In this document: positions 43,271 to 55,506 of the stretch, piece after piece
Layout: every line of letters begins with the position of its first letter
Numbering within the stretch: position 1 is the stretch's first letter
Origin: Marchantia polymorpha subsp. ruderalis
Taxonomy: Eukaryota; Streptophyta; Marchantiopsida; Marchantiales; Marchantiaceae
Assembly (NCBI GenBank): GCA_037833965.1
Contig: AP031354.1
Location: 10,890,001 to 10,954,000 of the forward strand
Reading direction: 5' to 3'
Length of the DNA: 64,000 nt
Notes under the pieces: model-generated
What the model was told of the DNA's origin: nothing
The model's input: the letters and a program-made list of their open reading frames with translations, nothing else
Database searches by the model: none
Program-made: the position numbers and the translations under genes

Positions 43271-45859
43271 TAGGCTTGGCCACGGTCCGGACCAACGGTT
43301 AACCGATCCGAACAAAAATTCGCGAGAAAATTTTCTCACGAATTGAGATTTTCCCTCATTTGAGACCTTTAGTCTGATTTCGGCCTCATTGCAAGAAGGA
43401 AATGTTTTGACGGGCCCAGGGATTAAACTAACCGTTGGATTATTTTGAAAATTATTCCTAGTGTTAAAAACTATATTTTAGAATGATTCAACGGTTTGGA
43501 TCATAATTTTCATTAAAAAGTAATTTTTTATTAATTTCACAAGCTTCCAGCCGCCTTTAATGTTTTAGATAGAAGATATTAATTTAAATCGGATTTCAAG
43601 TTTCAGGATTGCTCTAATATAGATGTGACTTCTATCCAAATGCTAAAAATCATTTTTAACATCGGTCATATACACAATTTATATCTTAGGGTGCATCAAG
43701 ATTTACATAGATAAAAAATATTATCATTTTATTTTCAATTTATAATTTCTAATTTTTTTTCAACTCTTTATGTTTTATTATAATTTTTAGACTTCTCAAA
43801 TCATTCAATTTCAATTCTCATATATTTTTCTCTAAACAAATTCATTATTCTATTTTAAATACGAATTATATACCTCAAGGTATCATTTTCTGTCAAATAG
43901 TATTTAATATTTTTCTTCTTTCTTCTGAAGTCTAACTAAATGCTAATATCACTTTTGACATAGTTCATATATACAGTTTTTATCTTTGAGTGCATCAAGA
44001 TTTATTTAGGTTGAAAATATTATCTACTCATCTTCAGTTTGTGGTTTCTAAATTTTTTTCAACTCTTTATGTTCTATTATGATTTATAGACTTCTCATTT
44101 TGATCCAATTTTGATCTTAATATATTTTTTTTTAAAAACGTCATTATTCTATTTTAAATATGAATTATATATTTCAAGGTTTCATTTTTTGCAAATTAGT
44201 ACTTTAATATTTTTTTATTTTACATTTAATCTATGTTAATTCTTGGGATTGTTTTTTCTATTCTCTAAAGAACAAATTATGGGTTTTGTTTATAAACAAA
44301 TCATTTTTCATTTTTTTAAATATAGATCCAATTTGAATTTTTTTTCTCAATAATCAACAAATATTTTATTCATAATTTAGATGGTGTAAAAATATCAAGA
44401 TTTTATGGAAATTGAATCAAAATAAACAAATGAGATAAAAATAATCTATCTATTTTTTAAAAATAACAAAAAAAATTCTACAATATAGATTATATGTCAT
44501 CAATGGTTTCAGATGTTTTTCGTCATATAGAAAATATATAAATAAATATTAAATTTCATCTTATGTGTATTTCGTATGACTTTTTTTGCATATCTTTAAT
44601 GCTTAGTTGTCTTTATTCCAAATTCTTCCACCAGTTTAGATTTTATAAACTTTATAAAGTTCAAAAATCACATCGGACCGTTAGATCTTTTTAATATATA
44701 TTACACGCGTTAGATACATACTAAAACTAATTTTCAATGGTTCAGATATTAGATCTATAAAATAATAATATTTACAATAATTGTTTCAATCTTTCATCAC
44801 TTTTAATTCTTTCAGATCTTTCATATATTTCAATAATACTAGAAATGGTTATTGAAAATTTTGATTCATATTAATCAAATTTATTACTATTTTCAATTGA
44901 ATTTCGGATTCTCTATACTGGAAAAATAAATTTGAAAACTATCAAAAAATAAATAGATTCTACACTAATCTGAATTTAAATATAATTAATTTTTAATATA
45001 TAGAGATTAGTTGTCTACTTTATGAGTGTCAAACGATGATTTTTAAAATTTAAAATGAATTTTTTTTTCATTTTTATATATTGTATTCTATGAATCAAAT
45101 AGAATTTAGATTCAGAATTTCCTGGAAATTTCTCAATAAATCTTTTATTCATACTTCAATTTTCTTAGATATATCATGATTTTTTAAAAACTTTTTCATA
45201 ATTTTTATTTATTTTATTTCAATTTTTGAGTTTATTCATTTTACATTAATTGCATATATTCTCTAAATAAATACAATTGAGTCTAGAAATTATAATATTG
45301 AGAGGAGTACGGGGTATAGGAGGAGATTTTGAACCAAAAAGAATTTAAAGAAATATTTGAAACTTTGATTTATTCATAGTTTCACCCTAAACCCTTCAAA
45401 TACACCATCAAGACCTTTTTAGACCCAAAGACAATCACCAAGATTCATGTACGTAGCTTTTTCATGTCTCTCTGCGATGGGCTTCTAGTTTTCAAGAAAG
45501 TATTTTGTAGAACGTGCCAACGAGTCTTCAACTCTTTTCCTCTGCTGGAAGTGAAACTCAACTTGCCTCTGCAAATACCAAAGCAAACTCCTGGAAAACA
45601 TCGATCCAAGGTACAACTCAACTCGAGTCTCTTAACTCCGAAATCCAACCGTGGGCTCATTTGAGTCGCGGCCCCTCCCCTCTTTCCCATCGCTCCCCAA
45701 ACACAAATCCCCTCGGCCTCTCCCCATCGGCCACGTAGGGCTCCGGACCGATGGTTAACCGTCGGGACCGGTTAAAATCTCGGTTAAACGTTAACCGATA
45801 CGGACCAATCCCGGACCGGTTAACCGGTCCACACATTTTCCGGACCGTGGCCAAGCCTA
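43271..45859. mobile_element. Non-autonomous hAT-like DNA transposon with TIRs
   Basis: The left end TAGGCTTGGCCACGGTCCGG (43271) and the right end CCGGACCGTGGCCAAGCCTA (ending 45859) are exact reverse complements over 20 bp. Subterminal GGTTAACCG motifs repeat on both sides (about 43300 and 45750-45830). CTTATG stands immediately outside both ends (43265-43270 and 45860-45865). TAGG termini and GGTTAACC-rich subterminal repeats are common in hAT elements, which normally make 8-bp duplications, so the 6-bp match is odd. The interior is AT-rich with no transposase; a GC-richer block at about 45450-45740 has short frames only. Confidence 0.75.
43633..44215. repeat. Two tandem units of about 297 bp inside the hAT-like element
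   Basis: AAATGCTAA...ATCA.TTTT.ACAT..GTCATATA (43640) recurs at about 43937, followed in both by GTGCATCAAGATTTA, TTTTTTTCAACTCTTTATGTT.TATTAT and TTCATTATTCTATTTTAAATA. The units are clearly diverged, so the duplication is old. Confidence 0.6.
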
Positions 45860-45865
45860 CTTATG

Positions 45866-47219
45866 CGCATAAATATTTGATCATGACACTTTACCTTCGA
45901 TCTTTGTCTTTTCTCTTTGTCTGCGACTCTTATACACTTTTTCTAACTCTTCTTAGCCTTTTTGATAAGACCAACAATTACATTTAGCATGATGATAATG
46001 GTCATTGTCATCGCTGATTAGACCTAGTTCCACTTGGCAGTTTTATCATGCAGTCTCTTGCTCCAAAGTTCTAATGATTTCATTCACTTCTTTCAAAGCA
46101 ACCTCCTCAAGATTTCTCGTTGAAATCTCCTCATCATTGAACACAACTAGTAAAGGTTGCGAGTTTGACTACTTAACATTGTTTGGCAAGTTGATGCATC
46201 CCAAAGAAATTTCATATATTGGATATTTAGCCAACATTATTCACCCATAACTATCATACATCCCTATCAAGAAAGATGATTGGTATACCCTTTTTTTCAT
46301 GGTGAGATTGCAATCCTTGCACATGTTGCGCAAAAAGTATTCCACAGTTGATCAAAATCTTATATGTCATGAACGGTTACACCATCCAAAATGTTTGAAA
46401 GATTGCATAAGTTGATTTTTGTAAATCACATATCTGATTTCATGTGAACATGATACGTCTTAAAAAAAAATCAAGTCATGAACGTTCCATATCTATATGA
46501 TGTTTTCTTTACATGAAAAGTCTCAAATCACTTAACTAGATCGAATGCAAATGACATAAGAATATTTAGCCATCAAGATTGTAACTATCACATCACTTTT
46601 TTTGCGGAAATGCTAATATGATTGACAATAATTGAGCTTGACAGACAATCAATAATCATAGCCAACTTCACAATATTAATTATGCGTTTACATTACCTTT
46701 GCAGACTTGAACATGTATGAATCGATTGTCTGTTACAGAAATGGAAAAGCGTCAAATCATGGTTGATTATTCTCACGGGTAATAAATAATGATTTAGTTT
46801 AACTAATTATGATTAAAAAAGCTATCGAATATATGCTTGAAAGAATAACTAATTTTTTTCAAAATTATAGATCAATATATTATAAGTTTTACTTTTTTAA
46901 AGTTTATATTTCAAATCAAGCAATATATGGTTTCAAGTTGATAATATTAAATACATTTTTTTTAGATTGGTAAATCTAAATTTGAATTTGAATTAATGAC
47001 GAGTTGAAAATCTTAAAATAATCATATTATCAAATTCTAAATTTTTTTAATAAATCAATAATACATTAGCATGGACTGAAAATTTGTAAAATTAAATTTA
47101 TCTAAAAATTTAATGTAAAAAAATTAATATAAAATTTTTTAATAAAATTAACAACTTTTCAAAACTTGAAATAAACACCCAACGTACCAATTGGTGGTTA
47201 ACTAGGTGACTGTCATATG
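45866..47219. other. AT-rich stretch, nothing recognisable
   Basis: I see no convincing gene, terminal repeat or RNA in this 1.35-kb stretch. Confidence 0.5.
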
Positions 47220-47481
47220 TGACAGGGTTATTTGAACAAAAGATCTCGTCAATTCTCGGAAATTTTTTGGAAGAGTCCGCAAAATACATAAATTATATCT
47301 TTACTATATATTAGATATATGATTTATTTCTCCGTTCATACAGTGCCTTTATTGTACAAATAATTTTTCTCCACTTCCAGACTAAAACAACACCAGATGT
47401 AGTTCACATTCTGCGTTGCTCCACGATCGCAGGCAAATCCACGACAAATTATAAGAGCTTAATTTTACTGTTAATTGTAAG

Positions 47482-49543
47482 TCAGACATTGTTGATGTGT
47501 TTTACATTTTCAGGAGGACCAGAGAAACTATGAACATTGTACCGCGAGGATGTCATGTGAAACTCGTGGCTTCCAGAAATCCAATCTCGACAGTTTTTCA
47601 TGTACCGATCTATTGCGGGGTGAAACTCAGGAGAGGCGTCAGATCTTAGCTTTTCATACGCACGCAAGTTCCATTTCAGCAATTCTGCCATGCAGAAGTT
47701 CGACTATTAGCTCTCCTGCTTGTGTGCAAGAATGGCAGTTGTATTGTTGGAACACGGTATACACTAAATTGTGCTTATCGCCATCGCGGAACGTTTCCTG
47801 TATAAGAAACGACAATCGGAGAAAAGTAAGCTCGGAGGCGAGAGACTATTACGTGCTATTATCAGGCAATGGTTAAGTCAAAGAATGTTCTAGTTTAAAG
47901 TCACCCGTCTGGACCTGTGAATGTGATAGACATATATGACGTGGAGTGGTCTGCACTGAACGTACCTTGGGGAAGCTGAAAACATCATTATGCCAACATA
48001 TGACGTCCACAGCGGCCGTAAGCGTATTCTGCATATGTTCTCCGTAGAACACGGCGTCGGGAATATGTGAAATTGGAGATTTCCTCCTTTTATGTTCAAT
48101 GATCCGATCTACGTACACCTGCAGCAGACGAAAGCACTCAGCATTTCTGAAATGATGAAATTTAACCTAACACAAGGAGGAAAGAAGAGAAAAGGTCCGA
48201 ACTGTTATTTGTAACTCACAAAATACGGCTCCACACACCCAGAAAATCGTCGAAGGGTGACGTAATCAGCCACAGTCATACACTCTGCCTGCTCTTTTCG
48301 ATTTTTTTCTTCCCAGAGACATGACGAAATGTACCGTTGAAATGTGTCGACCTCTCTAGTCGTATACTCAGCAGGCACATCTTCGATATTCCAGCCAACA
48401 ATCTCGGAATGCGGACATGAGCACTCCCATCTTGACATCGAGAACTGCGAGAGTTGGAGCAATTGTTATTCGCTTCACAGTACAGTCAAAAAAAGTGGGT
48501 GGTTTGAAATTCACATCAACCTGGCGCGCACCATTAATTTATGACTCCTCATACTCAACTGGATTCTCTCAAAAGTCGGCTCTCAAGGCTAGGGGTTATT
48601 TCTACTTCCCTACCGATTGTCCATAGGATTTCCAGCATATAGCTATTTTGGCGGTTTATTTTCCTCTAACATGCGACTTATTCTCAGCGGGTTTATATCA
48701 TTGACCATTGATCGTGGCTATCAGTTCCAGCATGACAATACAATTGCAGAGAGAAATCAATAGTTGACGTGAACCGAAGACAGAAGAAAATTTCATGCAT
48801 ATAAGGTGTATGCCAGGAACAAATCCAAATTACGTGATTTGGATTTGTTCCTGGCATGCACCACATATGCATGAAATTTGTCAAGCTACAAACGTGATCT
48901 GGAAATATCGTTTGCCATCACCGCATCCAAAATGGATTTCGAGCCTTCAAGAGTCCCTCGGGGTCGATCCACATTAGAATCAATTTATTTCAAAAAATGC
49001 GTGACAGGACACGAAAATCTTCTCTGCCCAATGACCCTCATCCAGCATGGAATCAGAAATAAAAAGCCATCTAGTGAATTTGCAAAGCCAAAGGAAATCT
49101 TCGGGCTCTATATCCTCGTTGCACGAGTAACCCACAATGTCAGCAAGTCTGGACGCCACAAACGCTTACCACACGCTTGGATCCACCTCCTTATCTATGC
49201 CCATAGAACTCAACCAGTCAAGAGAAATGTCCATGCATTCGGTAGTCTTGGGGTTTAGTTGGGCCTGGGGGTAAGGAATCTGCATGTATGGGGCTCTGAA
49301 ATCGTTCTCAAAACTGACGCGGTTGTCATTTCTGTACAGCTCGCTCTTCAGCTGCCTTTGAACTCGCCCTTGTGTGAAGTCAGATCTTATGCTCAAGACG
49401 GTAGAATCATAGTCTAAACTTGGTGCCATCGCAGTAGTGCTCCTGAATGTGAAACTTTTCAGAAATACAAGCTGACTGGAAATACGGTTTGGGTACGGAC
49501 TGACTGATCTGAGTAGGACATCAAACAGCATACATTTATACAA
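47482..49543 (-). pseudogene. Microbial-type terpene synthase-like gene (MTPSL), broken
   Basis: The family ionises prenyl diphosphates (FPP, GPP) into cyclic terpenes using a DDxxD-like and an NSE motif that hold Mg2+. The 5' coding part (49543-49166; likely ATG at MAPSLDYDSTV) reaches MQIPYPQAQLNP and DWLSSMGIDKEVDPSVW, then an in-frame TAA (49166-49168). Homology continues in the same frame (VASRLADIVGYSC, EPEDFLWLCKFTRW) to LFISDSMLDEGHW, where DDxxD is expected. A non-coding gap with a 43-bp hairpin follows. The next block shows AFRDCWLEY, a frame shift, then FQRYISSCLWEEKNR and YVTLRRFSG, with a good exon end (donor GTGAGT) at 48220. Exon 48118-47966 holds VYVDRIIEHKRR and ICWHNDVFSFPK. 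After an intron (GTACGT...ATACAG) exon 47797-47482 starts with E, completing NDVFSFPKE, and ends WISGSHEFHM, SSRY and a stop. The C-terminal half is intact, the N-terminal half is not. Confidence 0.8.
48788..48879. repeat. 43-bp inverted repeat in the MTPSL pseudogene
   Basis: Left arm 48788-48830, loop of 6, right arm 48837-48879; only about 3 of 43 positions mismatch. The core is GCCAGGAACAAATCCAAAT. Transcribed, it would give a long near-perfect hairpin like a young MIRNA or siRNA locus or a MITE. It lies in the non-coding gap between the two halves of the pseudogene. Confidence 0.85.
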
Positions 49544-49777
49544 GAATTTCGTACCTCAATTCTTCGTCACAACGATATTACTTAAGTGTATTTGGATATC
49601 ACAAGATTCTGTCAAACATACATTCACACGGACATAAATATCTTTTTGAGTATTTTTCACTCAAATACATGTTTATGTTGATATATGCTTACATACATTC
49701 AATGATACACCGACTCTAGCTGATCATAAGGAATTATGATACGTGTAGGAAGTTATTACGTTGTTAAATTATATAAT

Positions 49778-49833
49778 GAGACAATCAATCAAAAGATATA
49801 TACATTAATATTCATCTTTTGATTGATTGTCTC
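49778..49833. repeat. 20-bp perfect inverted repeat upstream of the MTPSL copy
   Basis: GAGACAATCAATCAAAAGAT (49778-49797) and ATCTTTTGATTGATTGTCTC (49814-49833), loop of 16. The related upstream sequence of the second copy (about 53015-53065) has only the left arm, so the right arm was probably added by fold-back copying. Confidence 0.75.
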
Positions 49834-51022
49834 GATATAAGTAAGTAATATTTGTTCTTAAATTTTATTTTTCTAAAAATATATTGATTATTTTCTTTTA
49901 AAATTATTATTTTATAGGGCATGGAAATTTCGAGACCTCTCCTTGTATTGTGACAATGGGAAAGTAGAATAAGAAATCATTTTATGAGAGTAAAATAACC
50001 TTTGGAATCGAGGAGAATCATTGTTGTTTTGCAGGTACATGTTTTGCACCTTCGATTTCAGTCACTGCTTACATAAGGTTTCAATTACATAAGGACCCAA
50101 GGAGAAAGAAAAAGGATGGGCGTTATACAAAGGTACATTCAAAGCATTAAAACTGTGACGGATGGAAGAAAATAAAAAACCTTTGCCACCCTATGAGTTT
50201 CGAATTATTTCACCATTTTTCTTACTGCATATAATCTACCAAAACATAATCCAAAAAAAAAATGACAAGATATCTTTTATACTGAATTCTGATCCTTTAT
50301 ATGTTACCATTCCATCAATGAGAATCAATATACAGCGAAATATTCAAAGTGATCTTAGTTTGTACAAAAGTAAATTCTTAGAATATTTTCACACAGATTT
50401 GGATTCAGAAAATATAAATTTTATTTTTAATCATATGTTAGGAAAAAATTATATATCCAAATTGATGAAGTATTTTACTTTTTGAAGGTGGTTAAAAGAA
50501 AAAAGGTGGTTATTATTTTAATTCAATCCATGTTAGTCGCTGCATAATTTCATTTTTTTTTTCACAAACAACATAAGTGATCCATACATTGAAGTTCTCT
50601 CATCAATTTAACATTTAATTGTGAAACTTTTCATTTAAGCTTTGGATTTGTTCATCTTCTTTGGAATCTAATATATGAAGAAAATATCTACCTTTTTCAT
50701 ATTATTTTCTCATATATTGATTGGATTGATCTCCAACATTATACTTCTCTAATTCAAAGGTTGAGGAAAAATATCATATCAAAAGTAACAATCATTCAAT
50801 CAAAATATGAAAAGACAATATAGAAATTTCGGTATTTTCTTAAGCTATGATGCCAATAACAACTTGCTGCACGAGCGTTGGGTCAAAGAGCACAACCTCA
50901 TTCCTCATCGTTGACTGGGGTTTTCATGCTACGACTGGTGTTATAACGATTGCATTGTCATGACAGTGCAATTGAGTGTCGGTGTACCAGCGAACGGTGT
51001 GGAAACACGTTTTACCATACGT
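49834..51022. other. Upstream sequence of the MTPSL copy, no gene seen
   Basis: About 49930-50080 is related to 53120-53210 and 54080-54170, so it belongs to the duplicated unit. A 107-codon frame at 50162-50485 is AT-rich with no recognisable motif and is not called. The GTGCAATTGAGTGTCGGTG block near 50970 recurs at 52080. Confidence 0.45.
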
Positions 51023-51394
51023 GCAGCTGTTGTTTTACAAGCACGTTCTGCTCTTTCAATCCGTGCATCACACTTGCAATGATTCACTTCCAAATGATGC
51101 AGTGCAAAGTGATGACGTGTATGTGTAATATGCTTGTAGAACTGATAAAGGTCCAGTAAGTCGACTTATGGAGGGGAACAATTCTTTCTGAGTTAATTAG
51201 ATCTGCATGGTGCTTAGTATTTGCTCACTTTGTATCACGTGTGCATGGTCTCCTGCTTGGTGTTTTTGAATTTGTATTTTCACATGAATATATGAAAGTG
51301 CTGTCGTGATCCACATTTGTACGTTAAAGTATCCTCCTTTCTGATTGATACGGTGCAGCCTTATTTATAAATGAAAAGAGCTCGTTCTCCAGTA
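51023..51394. repeat. 372-bp direct repeat, copy 1
   Basis: Matches 55507-55878 in the same orientation with few differences and the same length: it starts GCAGCTGTTGTTTTACAAGC and ends GAGCTCGTTCTCCAGTA. The sequence on either side differs. No coding capacity recognised. Confidence 0.85.
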
Positions 51395-52189
51395 TCAAAC
51401 CTTCCAGTAACTCTAAGGTTTGTAAACCTAATATATATATACGAAATAGGCGAATCCCATCTTCCTACGATAAACCTTTAAACCTATAACTAAATATATA
51501 TCTAAATCCAGGTAAATAGTCTCTTAATAATCCGTTGATTGGAACAGTTGTTCTCCGGGAACTCATCATATATGGCTGTGATGGGCATCGCTGTTTCTAA
51601 ACGGGATAGATTATCAGCATTTGGTGGCATACTACTGTCTCGCATTGTGAACAAAAAAATCTCCTGTGATAACAACATCCCTCGGGCCAACCGGCTTTGC
51701 AGATCAGAATTTTAAACCAAAGAGTTGAGCGGAAATTGATCCCCGTGAAGCACAATATTGTAGCCCTACAAATAATGCCGAAACTTCCGAACTGCAAACC
51801 ATTTCCATTGCATCTCTCTCCGTAATGGGGTACAGTAATTCTAGAGGAGGCAGCTTGATCCAGTAGAAAATATCAGTCGAGAAATATAGAATTCGTGGAT
51901 ATTATCAGCAATCCAAGAATTTCACAGTTAACGAACACATTTTCTTCATCTAACATGCCAAAAAGGACTTGCTGGACGGGTGGTAAGTCTTCGCAGTCAG
52001 CTCGACCATAAACCTCAGCGTTACTACTGGTTGCTAATCGGGGGGATTTGATTGGACGACTGTTATTATAACAATGACCGTGCAATTGAGTGTCGGTGTA
52101 CCAGCGAGTGGTGTGCAAACGCATTTCACCATAAACGTTCATTTGAGTGTAGGTGTGTCTTTTCTGGTGACTTTTTTGCCATCACCGCG
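51395..52189. other. Duplicated-unit sequence without a clear gene
   Basis: An 89-codon minus-strand frame (51873-52142: VYGEMRLHTTRWYTDTQLHGH) overlaps the block shared with about 50960-51010, but I recognise no family. The rest shows nothing. Confidence 0.4.
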
Positions 52190-52528
52190 TCCATAATGGA
52201 TTTCGAGCCTTCAAGAAGTCGCTCGTTCTTAGGGTCGTTCCACATCAGAACCAAATTCATTCATATACATTCATCCAAATTCATTCAATTCATTTCATAT
52301 TCAGAAATTCATTTCTAAATATGCATGACAGGACACGTGAATCTTCTCTGACCAACGACCCTCATCCAGCATGGAATCGAAAATAAAATGCCATATAGTG
52401 AATTTTCAGAGCCAAAGGAAATCTTCGGGCTCTATATCGTCGTAGCACGAATTGACCACAAAGTCAGCAAGTCTGGACGCCACAAACGATGCTCAAGACG
52501 GTAGATCCGAGTCTAAACTTGGTGCCAT
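52190..52528 (-). pseudogene. MTPSL 5' fragment (second partial copy)
   Basis: Starts MAPSLDSD at 52528, like copy 1, then has lost about 220 bp, resuming at FVASRLADF and EPEDFLWL. A stop replaces Cys, and the frame then reaches FIFDSMLDEGRW near 52350. The aspartate-rich position again reads DSMLDE. The flanking 5' sequence (to about 52790) is also similar to that of copy 1. No C-terminal half is on this strand nearby, so the copy is truncated. Confidence 0.7.
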
Positions 52529-52790
52529 CGCAGTAGTTTTCCTGAATGTGAGACTCTCCAGTCAAACTAGCTGGCTGGTAGTACGGACTGGGTATGGACT
52601 GAGTCATCTGAATACGGACTCAAACAGCGTCCGTTTATACAAGAACTTTGTACCTCAGTTCACTCAATTCATCGTCACATGTTACTTGGTGTGTAGGGTC
52701 CAAGAATCTGGTGACTTGAAGATTACGAAATTCGTCTGAGGACTCTGCCAAACAAACATTCACGCCGACACTCAAATGCACGTTTAAGTT

Positions 52791-54177
52791 GAACTATGTT
52801 TGCAACCACTCACTGGTACACAGTCAAACACCTGCGCGGTCATTGTTAAAAAATCAGTTGAAGAATCAAAACCACAGGAATAGCACCCAGTTGTAACCCT
52901 CAGGCTTGAGGTCGACCTGATCGCAAGGACTTACCACCCGTGCAGCAAGTCTTTGGCATCTCACCGAAAAAAGTGTGTTCTCTTTACATTGTTTTCATGA
53001 GATCACTAAAAAAACATATAAGGGTGCAATTAATCAAAACATGTACATTAATATATTTATCTAATATCTGTTCTCGGGTGACATTTACTACTGGAAGAAG
53101 TGGATTGCCTTCTTCAAGAGTGACTATCTTCCACGCCACAGAAGCTCCGAGATTGCTCCCTGTAGTGTGCCCAGTGGGAGAGTAGAATAAGAGATCATAT
53201 CGCGGCAGGAAGATAATCTCTCAATGTCCTACCATATGCATTGGTATTTGTTGGCAACGGAGAGAAACTTTAACTCATCCAGTTCAGAAGTAAACCATAA
53301 GCAGTTTCAGTTTAAGTCATCATCGATCAAGTACGGATTATATTTATCACAGTGATAATTCAAGTTCATTAGTCCCAATTTTCTGTTTCGAAGAAATTAC
53401 ACTGAAAGGAGGTCAGCACGCATTTTCACAAAATTTCAGTGGCCTTTTTACTCCTCGCCTTACGAGCCTGGCAAAATCGCGTTGTTATTACTCTTTAGAG
53501 AGTAAAATTGGGACGATCAATTCTTTATTATATGACGCACTTGCCTGCAGTTCGTGAGCAAAAAGCACTTTGGACCTGAAATATAAAAGTGATGTCGTGA
53601 TCTAGATTTGCAGGCCGAAATATCTTCATTTGCAATATGATACAAATTGATCCTAACGAGTGTTTAGGCTGTGAAAATTCGACCATGTTTTTTCAGGTTA
53701 TCCAGGATAATGCCAGCTCGTGCATTCGACCGAAACGACCAATATTCAGATTATTGTATCCATCATTTCACGTCATTGATGATTCCAGTCTACCCTAGGA
53801 GACCTCTAGCTCGATGGAGCCACCCTGCAGATAGCTGGCGGTTTCCATCGAAGAGCTCCAAGAGTTCAAATTTCCATCGGATTTCATTCTGGCCTTGAGT
53901 TTAGAGTTATCGCTTGGATTGAATATGTAGGGTGGGATCCATAGCGTAGAGGACGTCGCTCTTCAAATAGATGACGATGCCCCTGGCTGTCTTCATGGGA
54001 TAAGCAGGCGGAATAATAGGCTGTCTTCACTGGTGCACCCCATTTAAGCTAGTTGTCTCCTTCAGTGGTCATGCTTTGCCGAACTATCTGACCCCATTCG
54101 AGGGGAATTATTCGTCATGCTTGTTCTGCAGTTACATGCTTTCCACCTTGAATTCTATTATTATTAAGAGCAGGCAG
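52791..54177. other. Spacer between MTPSL fragments, no gene seen
   Basis: Contains upstream-type sequence related to 49900-50080 (about 53100-53210 and again about 54080-54170). A 75-codon plus-strand frame at 53671-53898 (MKIRPCFFRLSRIMPARAF) has no recognisable relatives. Confidence 0.4.
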
Positions 54178-54977
54178 AGTGTATGAATGTGGCTGATTAC
54201 GTCACCCTTCGACGATTTTCTGGGTGTGTGGAGCCGTATTTTGTGAGTTACAAATAACCGTTTCGGACCTTTTCTCTTCTTTCCTCCTTGTGTTAGGTAA
54301 AATTTCATGATTTCAGAAATGCTGAGTGCTTTCGTCTACTGCAGGTGTACGTAGATCGGATCATTGAACATAAAAGGAGGAAATCTCCGATTTCACATAT
54401 TCCCAACACCTTGTTCTACGGAGAACATATGCAGAATATGCTTGCGGCCGCTACGGACGTCATATGTTGGCATAATGATATTTTCAGCTTCCCCAAGGTA
54501 CGTTCAATGCAGACCACTCCGCGTCATATATGTCTATCACATTCACAGGTCCAGACGGGTGACTTTAAACTAGAACATTATTTGACTTAACCATTGCCTG
54601 ATAATAGCACGTAATAGTCTCTCGACTCCGAGCTTACTTTTCTCCGATTGTCGTTTCTCATACAGGAAACGATCCGCGAAGGCGATAAGCACAATTTAGT
54701 GTATACCGTGTTCCAACAATACAACTGCCATTCTTGCACACAAGCAGGAGAGCTTATAGTCGAACTTCTGCATGACAGAATTGCTGAAATGGAATTTGCG
54801 TATGAAAAGCTAAGATCTGCCGCCGCTCCTGAGTTTCACCCCGCAATTGACGTGTACATTAAAAACTGTCGAGATTGGATTTCTGGAAGCCACGAGTTTC
54901 ACATGAATTCCTCGCGGTACAATGTTCATAGTTTTTCTGGTCCTCGTGAAAATGTAAAACACATCAACAGTGTCTAG
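54178..54977 (+). pseudogene. MTPSL 3' fragment (inverted partial copy)
   Basis: Exon pieces mirror copy 1. About 54178-54242 encodes ADYVTLRRFSGCVEPYF and ends at donor GTGAGT. 54345-54497 encodes VYVDRIIEHKRRKSPISHIP and ICWHNDIFSFPK. 54666-54977 begins with E and ends SSRYNVHSFSGP...HINSV with a TAG. NDIFSFPKE is an intact NSE motif, and splice sites match copy 1 (donors GTGAGT and GTACGT). Everything 5' of ADYV is missing, so no complete enzyme can be made. Similarity to copy 1 continues about 280 bp past the stop (to about 55262), matching 47220-47482 in reverse. Confidence 0.8.
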
Positions 54978-55506
54978 AAGCTCGGGTAAAAATAAGCACG
55001 TATAATTTGTCGTGGATTTGCCTGCGATCGTGGAGCAACTCAGAATATGTACTCCAGTTGTTGTTGTTAGAGTCGGGAAGTGATACACGCGTCTGGGGAG
55101 AAAGATTATTAGTACAATGAATGGAGATTCATTCTCTGCAATGTTGCGCTCAACGCAAATGATATAAATATCTACTAGAGGAAAGATATAATTTATGTAT
55201 TTTGCGGACTCTACCAAATCATCTATGCGAATTGATGAGATCTTTTGTTCAAACTAACCCTTGTATAACTAACTATGATGAAATCCATTCATCAGTGAAA
55301 CTGCTCATTGCATTGATATGCAGAATAAAAGCTTTGAATCAGAAAGGTCTCATGTTCTCACATGATGGTCCAAAGAAGAAGTCCTCAGCTACGGTTTTCC
55401 GATCATTTACATGCATTAATTACAAATTTATGTTCTTCTCTTACAGTGTACTACCAGATCGGCAAAAACAGTAGCCATACTTTTGATGCCTTATGATAGT
55501 ATTAGG

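Noticed and set aside
50162-50485. A 107-codon plus-strand frame
   Set aside because: Composed of Ile/Asn/Lys/Phe as expected for AT-rich DNA; no motif, no relative in the duplicated unit, and it starts in duplicated upstream sequence.
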